From: Streptomyces coacervatus
Lineage (GTDB): Bacteria; Actinomycetota; Actinomycetes; Streptomycetales; Streptomycetaceae
Reading direction: 5' to 3'
Assembly (NCBI RefSeq): GCF_029223485.1
Contig: NZ_JARHTP010000004.1
Location: 551,005 to 615,004 of the forward strand
DNA length: 64,000 nt
Positions 33,926 to 43,461 of the stretch are shown one piece after another; the first letter of the stretch is position 1; each line of letters starts with the position of its first letter. The notes under the pieces were generated by a model. It did not search any database and was not told the DNA's origin. It saw nothing but the letters and a program-made list of their open reading frames with translations. Both the position numbers and the translations under genes were made by a program.

Positions 33926-35467
33926 TCAGACCCGTGACCGGTACAGCTCGAACCGCGCGATCCGTACGGCGTCCCGCGCCCCCGTCACCCGCAGCCGCCA
34001 CCGTCGGGCCCGTATCGGCGTCGGCAGGAGCAGGATGCGGCTCGCGCCGATCGTTCCGGCGCCGGTGACCTGCGTCCAGGCGCCGTCGCGGTACGCCTCG
34101 ACGACGAAGCTCTCGACCTGCTGGCCGTGCCGGATGTCCTCGGCCAGCCGGATGCGGTCCACCTCCCGTTCCGTGCCGAGGTCGACGGCGACCTGCCCCG
34201 GCGAGACGGTGGTCCGGGCTCCGCGCGCCAGGTCCTCGGGCAGCTCGCGGTCCACGCGTTCGCGGAACTCGCGCAGCCGTGCCACGTCCCGGTCCGCCAG
34301 CAGGCCGTCGGTGTCCGGCGGGACGTTGAGCAGCAGGACCGCGTTGCGGCCCACCGAACCGAAGTAGATGTCGATCAAGTCGTCGACGCTCTTGGGGAGC
34401 TGATCGGGGTGGTAGAACCAGCCGTCGTGGATCGACACGTCGCACTCGGCGGGCCACCACTGCAGGTAGTCGGTGTTCGGCAGCGCAGTGACGAGCGCGG
34501 TGCGGCTGCCCTCGTCGGGCGTGTCGTACGACAGCGCCCAGTCCGTGCGGCCGTACTGGTTCTCCTTGACCGGGATGACACTCCACTCGTTCTCCCGCGC
34601 GGTGCCGGCCTCGTTGCCGACCCACCGCAGATCCGGGCCGGTCACGGCGATCGCCGCTTCCGGGGCCAGTGACCTGACCAGGGTGTACCAGCCGTCCCAG
34701 TCGTAGTCCTCGACCTTGCCCGGCGGGATGCGGCCCTGGGCGCCGTCGAACCAGACCTCGTCGATCGGGCCGTACTGGGTGAGCACCTCGTAGAGGGTGT
34801 TGAGCATGTGGGCGCCGTAGTCGGTGGCGTCCAGAGTGTAGAAGCGGTCCGGGGAGCGGGTGTCGCCGTCGACGAGGGTCGGGATGGTCCGGGTGGCGCG
34901 GGCGCTGCCGTTGGCGTACACGCCGTGCAGGTACTGGTTCTCGTCGGCGGGCGAGATGTAGACGCCGACCTTGAGGCCGTAGCGGCGCATGGAGTCGGCG
35001 AAGGAACGCAGCACGTCGCCGTGGCCGCCCTCCCAACTGCTCGACGCCACCGTGTGGTTGGTGTAACGGGAGGGGTAGAGGACGAAGCCGTCGTGGTGTT
35101 TGACGGTGAGGATGGCGAGCTTGAAGCCGCCGTCGCGCAGGGCGCGGGCCCACTGGTCGGTGTCCAGGCCGGTCGGCTGGAAGACATTGGGGTCCTCGTC
35201 ACCGGTACCCCACTCCAGGCCGGTGAAAGTGTTCACGCCGAAGTGCAGGAACGCGGTCTGTTCCAGGGCCTGCCAGGCGATCTGCCGTGCGGTGGGCCGG
35301 ACTTGGGAGGCCTTGCGGACCAGCTCGTCCGCGGTGTCGTCGGGGCTGACGGGGATGCGGTAGCGGGATTCGGCAGGCCGCGGGGATGCCGAGGCCGGCA
35401 GCGCGGGCAGGCCGGTGGTGGCGAGCACGGCCGCCGAGGTCACGAAGAGGCGTCTTGAGAGGGCCAT
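33926..35467 (-). CDS. GH29 alpha-L-fucosidase (GH29B-like), exported
   Basis: I prefer the ATG at 35467 over a GTG at 35479, because GAGGAG lies 11 nt before the ATG but only 1 nt before the GTG. The 513-residue product begins with a Tat-like signal (SRRLFVTSAAVLA, cleavage near ASA). The GH29 barrel follows (FLHFGVNTFTGLEWG, LAILTVKHHDGFVLYPS, nucleophile Asp in VWFDGAQG), then a discoidin-like C-terminal sandwich. The FHFGVNTF/EWG pattern suggests the GH29B group, which prefers alpha-1,3/1,4 fucose. It is the last gene of a three-gene operon. Confidence 0.92.
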   Translation of the reverse strand: MALSRRLFVTSAAVLATTGLPALPASASPRPAESRYRIPVSPDDTADELVRKASQVRPTARQIAWQALEQTAFLHFGVNTFTGLEWGTGDEDPNVFQPTGLDTDQWARALRDGGFKLAILTVKHHDGFVLYPSRYTNHTVASSSWEGGHGDVLRSFADSMRRYGLKVGVYISPADENQYLHGVYANGSARATRTIPTLVDGDTRSPDRFYTLDATDYGAHMLNTLYEVLTQYGPIDEVWFDGAQGRIPPGKVEDYDWDGWYTLVRSLAPEAAIAVTGPDLRWVGNEAGTARENEWSVIPVKENQYGRTDWALSYDTPDEGSRTALVTALPNTDYLQWWPAECDVSIHDGWFYHPDQLPKSVDDLIDIYFGSVGRNAVLLLNVPPDTDGLLADRDVARLREFRERVDRELPEDLARGARTTVSPGQVAVDLGTEREVDRIRLAEDIRHGQQVESFVVEAYRDGAWTQVTGAGTIGASRILLLPTPIRARRWRLRVTGARDAVRIARFELYRSRV

Positions 35468-35487
35468 TTTGAGGTCCACTCCTCACA

Positions 35488-37335
35488 TCAGGGTGCGGTC
35501 AGGTGCCAGACGGCGGGGGTGCGCTGGTCCGGCGGGTACTGCACGAGCCGGCCGTCGCCCGTCACGGTCAGCGCCATCTGCGTGATCACATTGACCAGCT
35601 GGAAGCCGTCGGACGCGGGGGTCAGCTGCCAGCGCTGCAGGGTGTCGGTCGCGTCGCACGCCTTCCAGGTCGCCTCGACGCCGGGCTGGAGCGGCACATT
35701 GAGGGTCAGCTTGCCGCCGCTCACCTCCAGGCAGCCTTCCGCGGTGCGCACGGTCGCGTATCCGTCGGCGGTGCGCGTGATGTCGGCTTCGAAGGACGCG
35801 CCGGTGGTACGGAAGGTGTACGTGCCGTCCGCCAGCGGAAGCCGTGTCAGGTCCCGCCACCCGGGCGCGTGCCCGACGTCCGTACCACGCGCCGTGAACT
35901 CGGCGTAAGTGGCGTCGGGATGGGGGTCGCCCCAGGTGGTCTGCGCGATGTGCCGTAGTGCGGGCCAGAGTTCGACGGCGACCTCGTTCTCGGTCTCACC
36001 GCGGCCGTTGTCCGGCCAGAGGCTGATCTTCGCCCCGGTGATCCCCTTGCTGGACGCCAGCTTCTCGCCGTCGAAGCTGCGCGGGTCCCAACTCTGGTCG
36101 TAGAGGGACTCGGTGTCGCTGTGGAAACCGCCGCGGATCAGGTAGAGCGAGTAGGCGGCGTTCATCAACGGGTAGCCCTGGGCGATGAGTTGGCTGGGTT
36201 TGGTGGTCACGTTCAGCCAGTGCTCGACCGTCGTGCCTGCCGCCACCGGGACGGTGTTGGCGCCGGTGAGGCCGTCGTTCCAGATGCGCAGCTGCTTGCC
36301 CTTGTTCGCGGCGTAGGCCTGCACGCGGTTGATGAAGTCGATGTAGGCATCCTGCGGGGTGGCGCTCGCGCCGTACTTCTCCTGGGCGTAGCGCAGCATC
36401 TGCGGGTACTTGGAGTAGTCGGAGCCGAGCATGTACTCGTCGGCGCCCATGTGCCAGGACTTGGCGGTGAAGACCTGGGCGTACTCGTCCATGAGGCTGG
36501 TGTAGTAGTCGAAGCCCGCCTGCTGGGTGACGTCGAGCCGGGCGGGCTGCTTGTTGCCGTCGGAGTCGGTGAGCTGCAGGTCGGGGCGGTTCTCGATCCA
36601 GGGGTCCATGTGGCCCGGGGAGTTGATCTCCGGGATGATCTCCACGTGGTACTTGTCGCCGAGGGCGACGAGCTGCCGTATCTCGTCCTTGGTGTAGTAG
36701 CCCCAGGTGTCGGCCTCCGGATGCGCGTCGCTCTTCACCTTCAGCTCCACGAGCAGCTGGTTGAGCTTGTTGTACGCCATCTCGCGGACCAGGTTCTCCA
36801 GCCACGGCAGCGTGATGTGGATGTAGCAGGCGCAGACGCCGACGCCCCGCTCCTTGTAGCGCGGGACGTCGACCGTGCGCCCGGCGGGGATCCGGTCGCC
36901 CTGCGCGAGGAGCTGGAGGAGGGTACGGGTGCCGTAGAAGGCGCCGGTCTCGGTGGCGCCGGTCACCGACAGCCGTCGGCCTGCGTGGAGTTCGTAGCCC
37001 TCGGCGCCGAGTGAGGTCGTCGCGGGCTGTACGTCGATCACGATGTCGCCGGTGCGGGCGCCACCACCGACGACCGGGACGGTGCCATGGCCCGCCGCCC
37101 GCAGATCGTCGGCGAGGGTGTCCGCGACCCGGCGCTCGGCCGGGCTGTCGGCGACCAGCCGCACGCCCCTGCCGTACTGATAACTGCCGGACTCCGATGC
37201 CCAGTTGGTCAGCGCCGGCACGGTGACCGGCGCCTTCTGCTGGTCCCGCGCGACCGCCGAGGTCGGCGCCACCAGCAGCGTCAGCGCCGCCGCACTGCCG
37301 AACAGCCCCAGCAGTCTCTTTCTCAACTCACCCAT
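35488..37335 (-). CDS. GH20 beta-N-acetylhexosaminidase, exported
   Basis: A 615-residue secreted protein with a Sec signal (LLGLFGSAAALTLLVAP, cleavage near AVA). An N-terminal alpha/beta domain spans 40-155. The GH20 barrel carries the catalytic Asp299-Glu300 pair in HMGADEY, with VEIIPEINSPGH ahead. The last 90 residues (CLEVSGGKLTLN, TLQRWQLTPASDGF) resemble a ricin-type or small beta-trefoil module. The sequence style is close to Streptomyces lacto-N-biosidase-like GH20 enzymes, so the product released could be a disaccharide. Its ATG overlaps the preceding GH29 stop by 8 bp. Confidence 0.92.
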   Translation of the reverse strand: MGELRKRLLGLFGSAAALTLLVAPTSAVARDQQKAPVTVPALTNWASESGSYQYGRGVRLVADSPAERRVADTLADDLRAAGHGTVPVVGGGARTGDIVIDVQPATTSLGAEGYELHAGRRLSVTGATETGAFYGTRTLLQLLAQGDRIPAGRTVDVPRYKERGVGVCACYIHITLPWLENLVREMAYNKLNQLLVELKVKSDAHPEADTWGYYTKDEIRQLVALGDKYHVEIIPEINSPGHMDPWIENRPDLQLTDSDGNKQPARLDVTQQAGFDYYTSLMDEYAQVFTAKSWHMGADEYMLGSDYSKYPQMLRYAQEKYGASATPQDAYIDFINRVQAYAANKGKQLRIWNDGLTGANTVPVAAGTTVEHWLNVTTKPSQLIAQGYPLMNAAYSLYLIRGGFHSDTESLYDQSWDPRSFDGEKLASSKGITGAKISLWPDNGRGETENEVAVELWPALRHIAQTTWGDPHPDATYAEFTARGTDVGHAPGWRDLTRLPLADGTYTFRTTGASFEADITRTADGYATVRTAEGCLEVSGGKLTLNVPLQPGVEATWKACDATDTLQRWQLTPASDGFQLVNVITQMALTVTGDGRLVQYPPDQRTPAVWHLTAP

Positions 37336-39688
37336 GCCACTCCACCTTGAACACCCACACGTGCTGTCCCGCCTTCCGGGCTGTCTCGGGTACGTCGATC
37401 ACCAGTGCTCCCTTGCTGACGGTCCAGGTCAGGGCCCGGTCGTGGCCGAGCATCGTCACCTTGTCGCCGGTCTGGACGGGGACGGGCGCCTCGACGGTGA
37501 GCTTCGCGCCCGGCCGGGTCAGGGAGTGGATGTAGAAGGCCTGGTCGGGGCGGACGGTGAAGCGCAGGTCGTCGCCGAGCTGGGCCATGCGCGACCAGTA
37601 CGTCGTGTCGTAGATCGCCTCGCCGTTGACCGCCAGCCAGGCGCCCGTCTCGCGCAGCCGGGTCTGCATGATCTCCGGGATCGTGCCGTCGGCGCGCGGG
37701 CCGATGTCGAGCAGGAAGTTGCCGTTCTTGGAGACGATGTCGACGAGGCTGCGCACGACCTCCTCGGCTGTCATGTAGGCGTCGTCCGGGGTCGCGCTGT
37801 TGTAGCCGTAGCTGAAGGGGTCGAGGCCGCGGCTGGACTCCCACTTGGCGACGACCGTGTTCTCGTACGTCGTGTACTCGGGGGTCGTGAAGTCGTGGAA
37901 GGCGATGCCCGAGCGGTTGTTGACCGTGACGTCGACCGGACGGGGCCGGTTCTTGGCGTGGTCGAAGTAGTCGGCGAGGACGTGGAGGCTGTCGTTCACG
38001 CCGCCGATGTCGCACCAGATGAGCTCCGGGTCGTAGCCGTGGATCAGCTCCAGCAGCTGCGGGGCCTGGTAGTCCCTCACATAGTCCTTGCCTGCGGTGT
38101 ATCCGGTGTACGGGACCGGGTCGAGGGTGTAGGGGTTGCGCGGGGCGTGGCCCATCCACGGGTTGTCGGGGTTGAACCATTCCGGCATGGAGAAGTAGAG
38201 GCCGCGGTGGAGTTCGGGGGCGTAGCGCCGGGACGCGTCGTACAGCTCCTTCAGCAGGTCCCGTTTCGGGCCCAGCTTCACGGCGTTGCGGTCGGAGACC
38301 TTGGTGTCCCACAGGGCGAAGCCCTCGTGATGCTTCGAGGTCAGGACGTGGTATTGGGCGCCGGCGTCCCGGAACAGCTCCACCCACGCCCGCGGGTCGA
38401 ACTTCTCCGCGGTGAAGCGCGGGATGAAGTCGTCGTACGCGAAGTCCTCCCCGTAGGTGTCGCGGTGGTATGCGTACGTCGGGTTGTTCGGGTCCTGCAT
38501 CTGGTCCCAGTACCACTCGGCGTACTGCTTGCCGACCGGTGCCCAGGCGGGCACCGCGTAGACGCCCCAGTGGATGAAGATGCCGAACTTGGCGCCCTGG
38601 AACCAGTACGGCGCCTGGTGGCCGGAGAGGGAGGCCTCGGTGGGCTGGTAGTCGGCGGTGCCGAGCGTCAACTTTCCGTGGCTGGCGGCGACTTGGGAGC
38701 CCCGTCCGGTGAGCGTCACCGAGCCGTCCCGCTCCGTTCCGGGTGCGGTGCCCGTGCGGTTGCGGATGCCGATGCGGACGCGGGCCTGTTCGCCGGGGTC
38801 GAGGCGGCGTATGCGGGCGGGTTCGACGGTGCGGGCGCCGGGGGCATCGACGCGTACGGACACCTCGTCGGCGGCCAGGACGGCGACGGTGCCGGCGTTG
38901 ACGACGGTGGCTTCGACGCTCTGGGCGCCGGTGGCGGGCAGCAGGGAGTTCGTGGAGTGGGCGTCGCGCAGGGCCAACGCCCGTCCCTGGGCGACGGGTT
39001 GGAGGGAGAGGGCGAAGATGTGCAGGGACGTCTTGTTCACCTCGGCCGGGCCGGCGACCGGCAGGGTGACGGCGACTGTCTCGCGCCGCGGATCGGTCCA
39101 CACCTCCGAGGTGCCGATCCCGACGCTGTGCTGGTCCTTGGTGCCGTCCGGCTTGTAGCGGTACGGCGCGGACAGGGAGCCGCCCGCCGAGTACCAGTCG
39201 GCGGCGGTCAGGCCCGCGGTGCTGGTCGAGCCGTCCGCGTAATGGACGGTGACCTTGCCGGAGGCGTTGCCGTAGCTGCCGGCGGTGAGGAACACGGCCG
39301 ACAGGTACTGGCCCTTGGGGAGTTCGATGCGCTGGCCGAGCGCGACAACGTTGTTCTTGGCACCCTGTGTCGCTGCCGGGAAGAGGAAGGGGATGCCCTC
39401 GACCTCGACGCGGCCGACGGGGAGTTCCTCGCCCGGGAACGTGTAGCCGGAGCCGTCGAAGTCGCCGCCGCGGGCGGAGGCGGTGTCGATGCCGTCGTTG
39501 TCGTAGAGGCTGTCGAGCGGGACGGGGACCGGGTCGGGGACGGGGACCCAGTGGGGTGATCCGGCGCGGTCGTCGACCGGTGCGGCGGCCTGCGCCTCGG
39601 TCGAGGTGGTGAGGGGCAGGGCGGCCGCGGCGGCGACTCCGGCCGCGGCAGTCAGGACCTGGCGTCTTGGACAGGGACTCATACTCAT
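37328..39688 (-). CDS. GH29 alpha-L-fucosidase with N-terminal accessory domain, exported
   Basis: The ATG at 39688 has GGGAG 7 nt upstream (an ATG at 39706 is less well placed). The 786-residue product has a Tat-like signal (PRRQVLTAAAG, cleavage near AQA), an N-terminal beta-rich region of about 290 residues that includes a NEW3/CARDB-like sandwich, and a GH29 catalytic domain (FGIFIHWGVYAVPAWAP, HVLTSKHHEGFALWD, nucleophile Asp in LIWCDIGG). A C-terminal beta domain closes it. The HWGxYAVPAWAP pattern fits the broad-specificity GH29A group. It is the first gene of the GH29-GH20-GH29 operon. Confidence 0.93.
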   Translation of the reverse strand: MSMSPCPRRQVLTAAAGVAAAAALPLTTSTEAQAAAPVDDRAGSPHWVPVPDPVPVPLDSLYDNDGIDTASARGGDFDGSGYTFPGEELPVGRVEVEGIPFLFPAATQGAKNNVVALGQRIELPKGQYLSAVFLTAGSYGNASGKVTVHYADGSTSTAGLTAADWYSAGGSLSAPYRYKPDGTKDQHSVGIGTSEVWTDPRRETVAVTLPVAGPAEVNKTSLHIFALSLQPVAQGRALALRDAHSTNSLLPATGAQSVEATVVNAGTVAVLAADEVSVRVDAPGARTVEPARIRRLDPGEQARVRIGIRNRTGTAPGTERDGSVTLTGRGSQVAASHGKLTLGTADYQPTEASLSGHQAPYWFQGAKFGIFIHWGVYAVPAWAPVGKQYAEWYWDQMQDPNNPTYAYHRDTYGEDFAYDDFIPRFTAEKFDPRAWVELFRDAGAQYHVLTSKHHEGFALWDTKVSDRNAVKLGPKRDLLKELYDASRRYAPELHRGLYFSMPEWFNPDNPWMGHAPRNPYTLDPVPYTGYTAGKDYVRDYQAPQLLELIHGYDPELIWCDIGGVNDSLHVLADYFDHAKNRPRPVDVTVNNRSGIAFHDFTTPEYTTYENTVVAKWESSRGLDPFSYGYNSATPDDAYMTAEEVVRSLVDIVSKNGNFLLDIGPRADGTIPEIMQTRLRETGAWLAVNGEAIYDTTYWSRMAQLGDDLRFTVRPDQAFYIHSLTRPGAKLTVEAPVPVQTGDKVTMLGHDRALTWTVSKGALVIDVPETARKAGQHVWVFKVEWHG

Positions 39689-39949
39689 GAGCGGCTCCCG
39701 ATTCATCCGATGTCTGATGATTGGGCGGGCTCAGGAGCCTGTCAATGGGGCGTGATCGGGCCGGAGTTGCCCCATTGATCGGATGACCTGCGGGCGAAGG
39801 TTGTCGCGGCCGACGGACGTCCCGCGAAAAGTCCAAGAAGAGCCGCCCGAATGTCCAAGAGCGAGTGCTCTCGACGCGGAGGCCGCAGCGGGGCAGAGTG
39901 CTCTGCGTACTCATGAGTAGTTGCCTGTACCGCACCCCGAGGAGCGCCC

Positions 39950-41293
39950 GTGACCAGCTGGGTCGGCCGGACCGCCGCCGAGATCGCCGCCGCCGTACGC
40001 GAGAAGCGGGCCACGCCCCGTGAAGTGGTGGCCGAGCACCTCGACCGGATCGAGCGGCTCGACGGGCGGGTCGGAGCATTCCGGGTCGTGCGTGCCGAGG
40101 CGGCGCTCGCCGAGGCCGACGAGCTGGCCTCCCGCGACGATCTGGCCGAACTGCCGCTGGCCGGCGTGCCGGTGGCGGTCAAGGACAACCTTGCGGTGCG
40201 CGGCGAGTCCAACCGCGTCGGCTCGGCGGCGACACCGGACACGCCCGCCACCGAGGATCACATCACGGTGGCCCGGCTGCGGGCGGCGGGCGCGGTGGTC
40301 GTGGGCCTGACGAACGTGCCCGAGCTGTGCATCTTCGGCACCACCGAGGGCGTCCACGGCACCGCCCGCAACCCCTGGGACCCGACCCGCACGGCGGGCG
40401 GTTCCTCGGGCGGCAGCGCTGCCGCGGTCGCCGCCGGCCTGGTGCCGATCGCCCTCGGTAACGACGGCATGGGCTCGCTGCGCATCCCGGCCGCCAACTG
40501 CGGCCTGGTCACCATCAAGCCGGGCCACGGGGTCGTCCCGGCGGGCATCGGCGACGGCGACTGGTTCGGTATGTCGGAGAACGGTCCGCTCGCGACGAGT
40601 GTCGAGGACGTACGGCTGATGCTGTCGGTCCTGGCGGACACCGAGGCCGCGGCGCCGTCCGAGCCCGCCATGCGCAAGATCGCCGTCTCGCTGCGCAGCC
40701 CGCTGGCCGGCGTCACGATCAGCAAGCCGTACACGGCCGCCGCCCGGGACGCGGCCGCCGTCCTGATCAAGGCCGGCCACCAGGTCCGCCGCGCCGACCC
40801 GCCCTACCCGCTCTCCCTGAGCACGATGTCCCTCGCCCACTGGACCGCGGGCACTGCGGTGGACGCCCAGGGCCTGGACCCGCGTCTGCTCACCCGACGC
40901 ACCCGTGTGCACGCCACCATCGGCCGCCGTTTCCTGAGCAGCGTCCGCACCGGCGACAGCCGGGAGCAGCTGCGCCGCCGCATGGAGCCGTTCTTCGCCG
41001 AGTACGACGTCCTGCTCACGCCCGCGCTGGCCCGCCGTTCCCCCAAGTCGGAGGCCTGGCACGAGCGCGGCTGGCTGGCCAACGTCCTCGCCAACACCAA
41101 CTACTCGCCCCTGACCCCGCCGTGGAACCTGACCGGCTGGCCGGCCATGTCCGTCCCGTTCGGCAGCCTGCCCTCCGGCGCCCCCTGTGCCGTCCAACTG
41201 GTGGGCCGCCCCGGCTCGGAGGCGATGCTGCTGGAGGTGGCGCAGCAGTTGGAGAAGCTGCATCCATGGCAGCGGACGGCGCCGCTGGAGTAG
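39950..41293 (+). CDS. Amidase signature family hydrolase
   Basis: GTG start at 39950; 447 residues. The Ser-cisSer-Lys triad is present: Lys in VPVAVKDNL, cis-Ser in AGGSSGGSAA, nucleophilic Ser in GNDGMGSLRIPA. The usual GTDTGGS is changed to GNDGMGS but keeps the Asp and Ser. No signal peptide is seen. The substrate (aliphatic amide, aryl amide or peptide amide) cannot be told from sequence. It faces away from the fucosidase operon. Confidence 0.92.
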   Translation: MTSWVGRTAAEIAAAVREKRATPREVVAEHLDRIERLDGRVGAFRVVRAEAALAEADELASRDDLAELPLAGVPVAVKDNLAVRGESNRVGSAATPDTPATEDHITVARLRAAGAVVVGLTNVPELCIFGTTEGVHGTARNPWDPTRTAGGSSGGSAAAVAAGLVPIALGNDGMGSLRIPAANCGLVTIKPGHGVVPAGIGDGDWFGMSENGPLATSVEDVRLMLSVLADTEAAAPSEPAMRKIAVSLRSPLAGVTISKPYTAAARDAAAVLIKAGHQVRRADPPYPLSLSTMSLAHWTAGTAVDAQGLDPRLLTRRTRVHATIGRRFLSSVRTGDSREQLRRRMEPFFAEYDVLLTPALARRSPKSEAWHERGWLANVLANTNYSPLTPPWNLTGWPAMSVPFGSLPSGAPCAVQLVGRPGSEAMLLEVAQQLEKLHPWQRTAPLE

Positions 41294-41349
41294 GGGTTAT
41301 GTTCCACCCGACCTAGAACCGTGATCATTACAACGGGGGATTGATCCGC

Positions 41350-42033
41350 GTGGGCGCCATCGTGTTCAACCTGACGACCGCAGCACTGATGGTGCTGATG
41401 TTCAAGAGCGGTCTGGCCCTCATCGGCGAGGACACCCTCCGCCGACGCCCCGTCCCGTGGGCGGCCGTCGCCCTCACGGCGGTGGTGGTCGGCGGCGTGG
41501 TGCTCCAGCTCTGCTGGTCCGGGGCGATGGACGCGCTCGACAGCGACCCGCGGAAAAGCGGCTGGTGGCGTGTGGTGACATCGGTGTTCATGCAGAACGG
41601 CGGCTTCTTCGGCGCAGCCTGGAACATCGTCACACTCGCGGCGATGGCCGCGCTGGCCCAGTGGTTCTGGCGCGGCCCCCTCATGGTGGGCCTCTTCGCC
41701 GCCGGCATCCTGCTGCCCGAGCGGATCGACGCGCTGTTCGGCGAGACCTCCCACAGCACCGACCCGCGCAACTTCGCCGGCAGCTCCGGTGCGACGTACT
41801 TCCTGGCCGCCACGCTCGCGGCGGCCCTCCTCCTGACCACGAGCGACACGAGGCAGCGTCTGCTCGCGCTGAGCGTGCCCGCGGCCGGCCTGGCAATGTG
41901 GCTGGCCCAGGACAACGGCCACGGCCTGGTCACCGTCTACGGCTTCCTCCTCGGCGCGGCGGCCCTGCCCCTCGCCGAACGGCTGCGCCGGCGCACGGAG
42001 CGGCCTGCGTGCACGGCGCAGGCAGAGGCGTAG
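41350..42033 (+). CDS. Rhomboid-like membrane protein
   Basis: I chose the GTG at 41350 with GGGGGA 9 nt upstream; a TTG at 41341 abuts that RBS. The 227-residue protein has six predicted helices and the rhomboid pattern: WRVVTSVFMQNGGFFGAAWN (WR motif, TM2 Asn), GSSG with the candidate catalytic Ser (GxSG) and a His in a later helix (NGHGLVTVYGFLLG). The TM2 His of active rhomboids is missing. It could be an intramembrane Ser protease or an inactive relative. Confidence 0.65.
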   Translation: MGAIVFNLTTAALMVLMFKSGLALIGEDTLRRRPVPWAAVALTAVVVGGVVLQLCWSGAMDALDSDPRKSGWWRVVTSVFMQNGGFFGAAWNIVTLAAMAALAQWFWRGPLMVGLFAAGILLPERIDALFGETSHSTDPRNFAGSSGATYFLAATLAAALLLTTSDTRQRLLALSVPAAGLAMWLAQDNGHGLVTVYGFLLGAAALPLAERLRRRTERPACTAQAEA

Positions 42034-42094
42034 ATCCCGAAGGAGCGAGCCCCGGGAGAAATAGGGCTGAAGACCGGCCCCGCCCCGTGCTTGC

Positions 42095-42745
42095 ATGGAC
42101 CGCATGATGTCCGCCGATCGTCTGCTCGCCTTCGCGGCGCTGTCCTTCCTGCTGATCGTGATACCCGGCCCCAGTGTGCTGTTCGTGATCGGACGAGCGC
42201 TTGCGCAGGGGCGCCGGGCCGCGCTGACCACTGTCGTGGGCAACACGCTCGGGGCCTATCTGCTCGTCGTGGCGGTGGCCTTCGGCATCGGCTCCGTCGT
42301 GGAACGCTCGGTGCTCGTCTTCACGGTGCTCAAGATGGCCGGCGCGGCCTATCTGGTGTACCTGGGCGTCAAGGCGTGGCGCGAACGTGGTTCGCTGCGG
42401 GCGGTGTTCGCGGGCGGCGAGGTACCGGCGCACAGCGTGCTGCGCACGTTCTGGGAGGGGTTCACGGTCGGTGTGACGAACCCGAAGACCATTGTGTTCT
42501 TCGCGGCCGTGCTGCCGCAGTTCGTGGACCGCGACAGCAGACACGTCACGGTGCAGATGCTGCTGCTGGGCTTGGTCTTCAACGTGATCGCGCTGGCTTC
42601 CGACAGCGTGTGGGGGCTGATCGCCTCCACCGCCCGCAGCTGGTTCGCGCGCTCCCCGCGTCGGCTCTCCATGGTCGGCGGAGTCGGCGGCCTCACCATG
42701 ATCGGCCTCGGAGTGACCGTGGCCGTGACAGGGCGCAAGGAGTAG
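42095..42745 (+). CDS. LysE-family translocator
   Basis: A 216-residue protein with six hydrophobic segments and the LysE/RhtB N-terminal motif FLLIVIPGPSVLFVIGRALAQG (described, not contiguous in full) plus GVTNPKTIVFFAAVLPQF. It exports amino acids or related small molecules; the substrate is unknown. Start could be ATG 42095 or 42104/42107. Confidence 0.9.
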   Translation: MDRMMSADRLLAFAALSFLLIVIPGPSVLFVIGRALAQGRRAALTTVVGNTLGAYLLVVAVAFGIGSVVERSVLVFTVLKMAGAAYLVYLGVKAWRERGSLRAVFAGGEVPAHSVLRTFWEGFTVGVTNPKTIVFFAAVLPQFVDRDSRHVTVQMLLLGLVFNVIALASDSVWGLIASTARSWFARSPRRLSMVGGVGGLTMIGLGVTVAVTGRKE

Positions 42746-42752
42746 CGGAGCC

Positions 42753-43235
42753 CTACAGCGCCCGGTACATCACATGCAGCCCCACCCGCCCGTACCGCGG
42801 ATGCTCGTAAGCGTCCGGCACCGTGCCGAGGATCTCGAAGCCCAAGGAGGTCCACAGCTGCACGGCCGGGTTGGTCTCGACGACGGCGTTGAAGACCATC
42901 GCCTGGTAGCCGTCGGACTTGGCAGCGGCCAGGATGTGTCCGGCGAGGGCACGGCCGATGCCGCGGCCCGCCTGATCGGGGTCGACCATGAAGCCGGCGT
43001 TGGCGATGTGGGCAGCGGGGCCCCCGTAGTTGGGGGTGACGTAGGCCGAGGCGACGACGGCGCCGGTCTCGTCCTCTACGACGTAGACATGTTTGGCCGG
43101 GTTCATCCACAGGGCCCGGGCAGCCTCCTCGGAGGTGTCCGGGTCCCAGGTGTAGGTCTCGCCGGCGGCGACGATGCGGTGCCAGAAAGGCCAGATCCGC
43201 GGCCAGTCCTCGGCCGCGGCTTCTCTGATCTGCAT
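42753..43235 (-). CDS. GNAT N-acetyltransferase
   Basis: A 160-residue GNAT protein with AcCoA-binding motif A (QAGRGIGRALAGHIL), the preceding FMVDPD strand, and NPAVQLWTSLGFEILGTVP. It resembles phosphinothricin-type acetyltransferases in size and the FWHRIVAAGETYTWD start, but the substrate is unknown. It is convergent with the LysE gene, 7 bp apart. Confidence 0.9.
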   Translation of the reverse strand: MQIREAAAEDWPRIWPFWHRIVAAGETYTWDPDTSEEAARALWMNPAKHVYVVEDETGAVVASAYVTPNYGGPAAHIANAGFMVDPDQAGRGIGRALAGHILAAAKSDGYQAMVFNAVVETNPAVQLWTSLGFEILGTVPDAYEHPRYGRVGLHVMYRAL

Positions 43236-43287
43236 GGGCGTGAGTGTCGCACGCCCATGCTCGGCGATCGCGAAGGCTCCTGCCGGT

Positions 43288-43461
43288 TCAGTCCACGCTG
43301 GGCAGGATGTGGGGCTCGGCCAGGTCGTCCTCGTAGCCTGCCAGGCGGATGGGGGCCGCGTGGGCCCAGACTTCCAGGCTGCCGAGTTCGTCCGACCGTC
43401 GGCCGGGGCGCTCCGTGCGTTCCTTGGGGCGCTCTTCGCGATTCGTCTTCTCTGGTGTCAC
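43288..43461 (-). CDS. Small ORF, 57 residues, unknown
   Basis: A GTG at 43461 follows AAGGAG by 6-7 nt, a textbook RBS. The peptide has a highly charged first half (EKTNREERPKERTERPGRRSD) and a hydrophobic/acidic second half (LEVWAHAAPIRLAGYEDDLA, ending ILPSVD). I do not recognise it. No peptide-modifying enzyme lies nearby. Leader/core-like asymmetry is noted but not enough to call a RiPP. Confidence 0.45.
   Translation of the reverse strand: MTPEKTNREERPKERTERPGRRSDELGSLEVWAHAAPIRLAGYEDDLAEPHILPSVD

Noticed and set aside
43288..43461. Lasso or other RiPP precursor
   Set aside because: No cyclase, protease, RRE or other maturation gene lies nearby, and the C-terminal half fits no core pattern I know.
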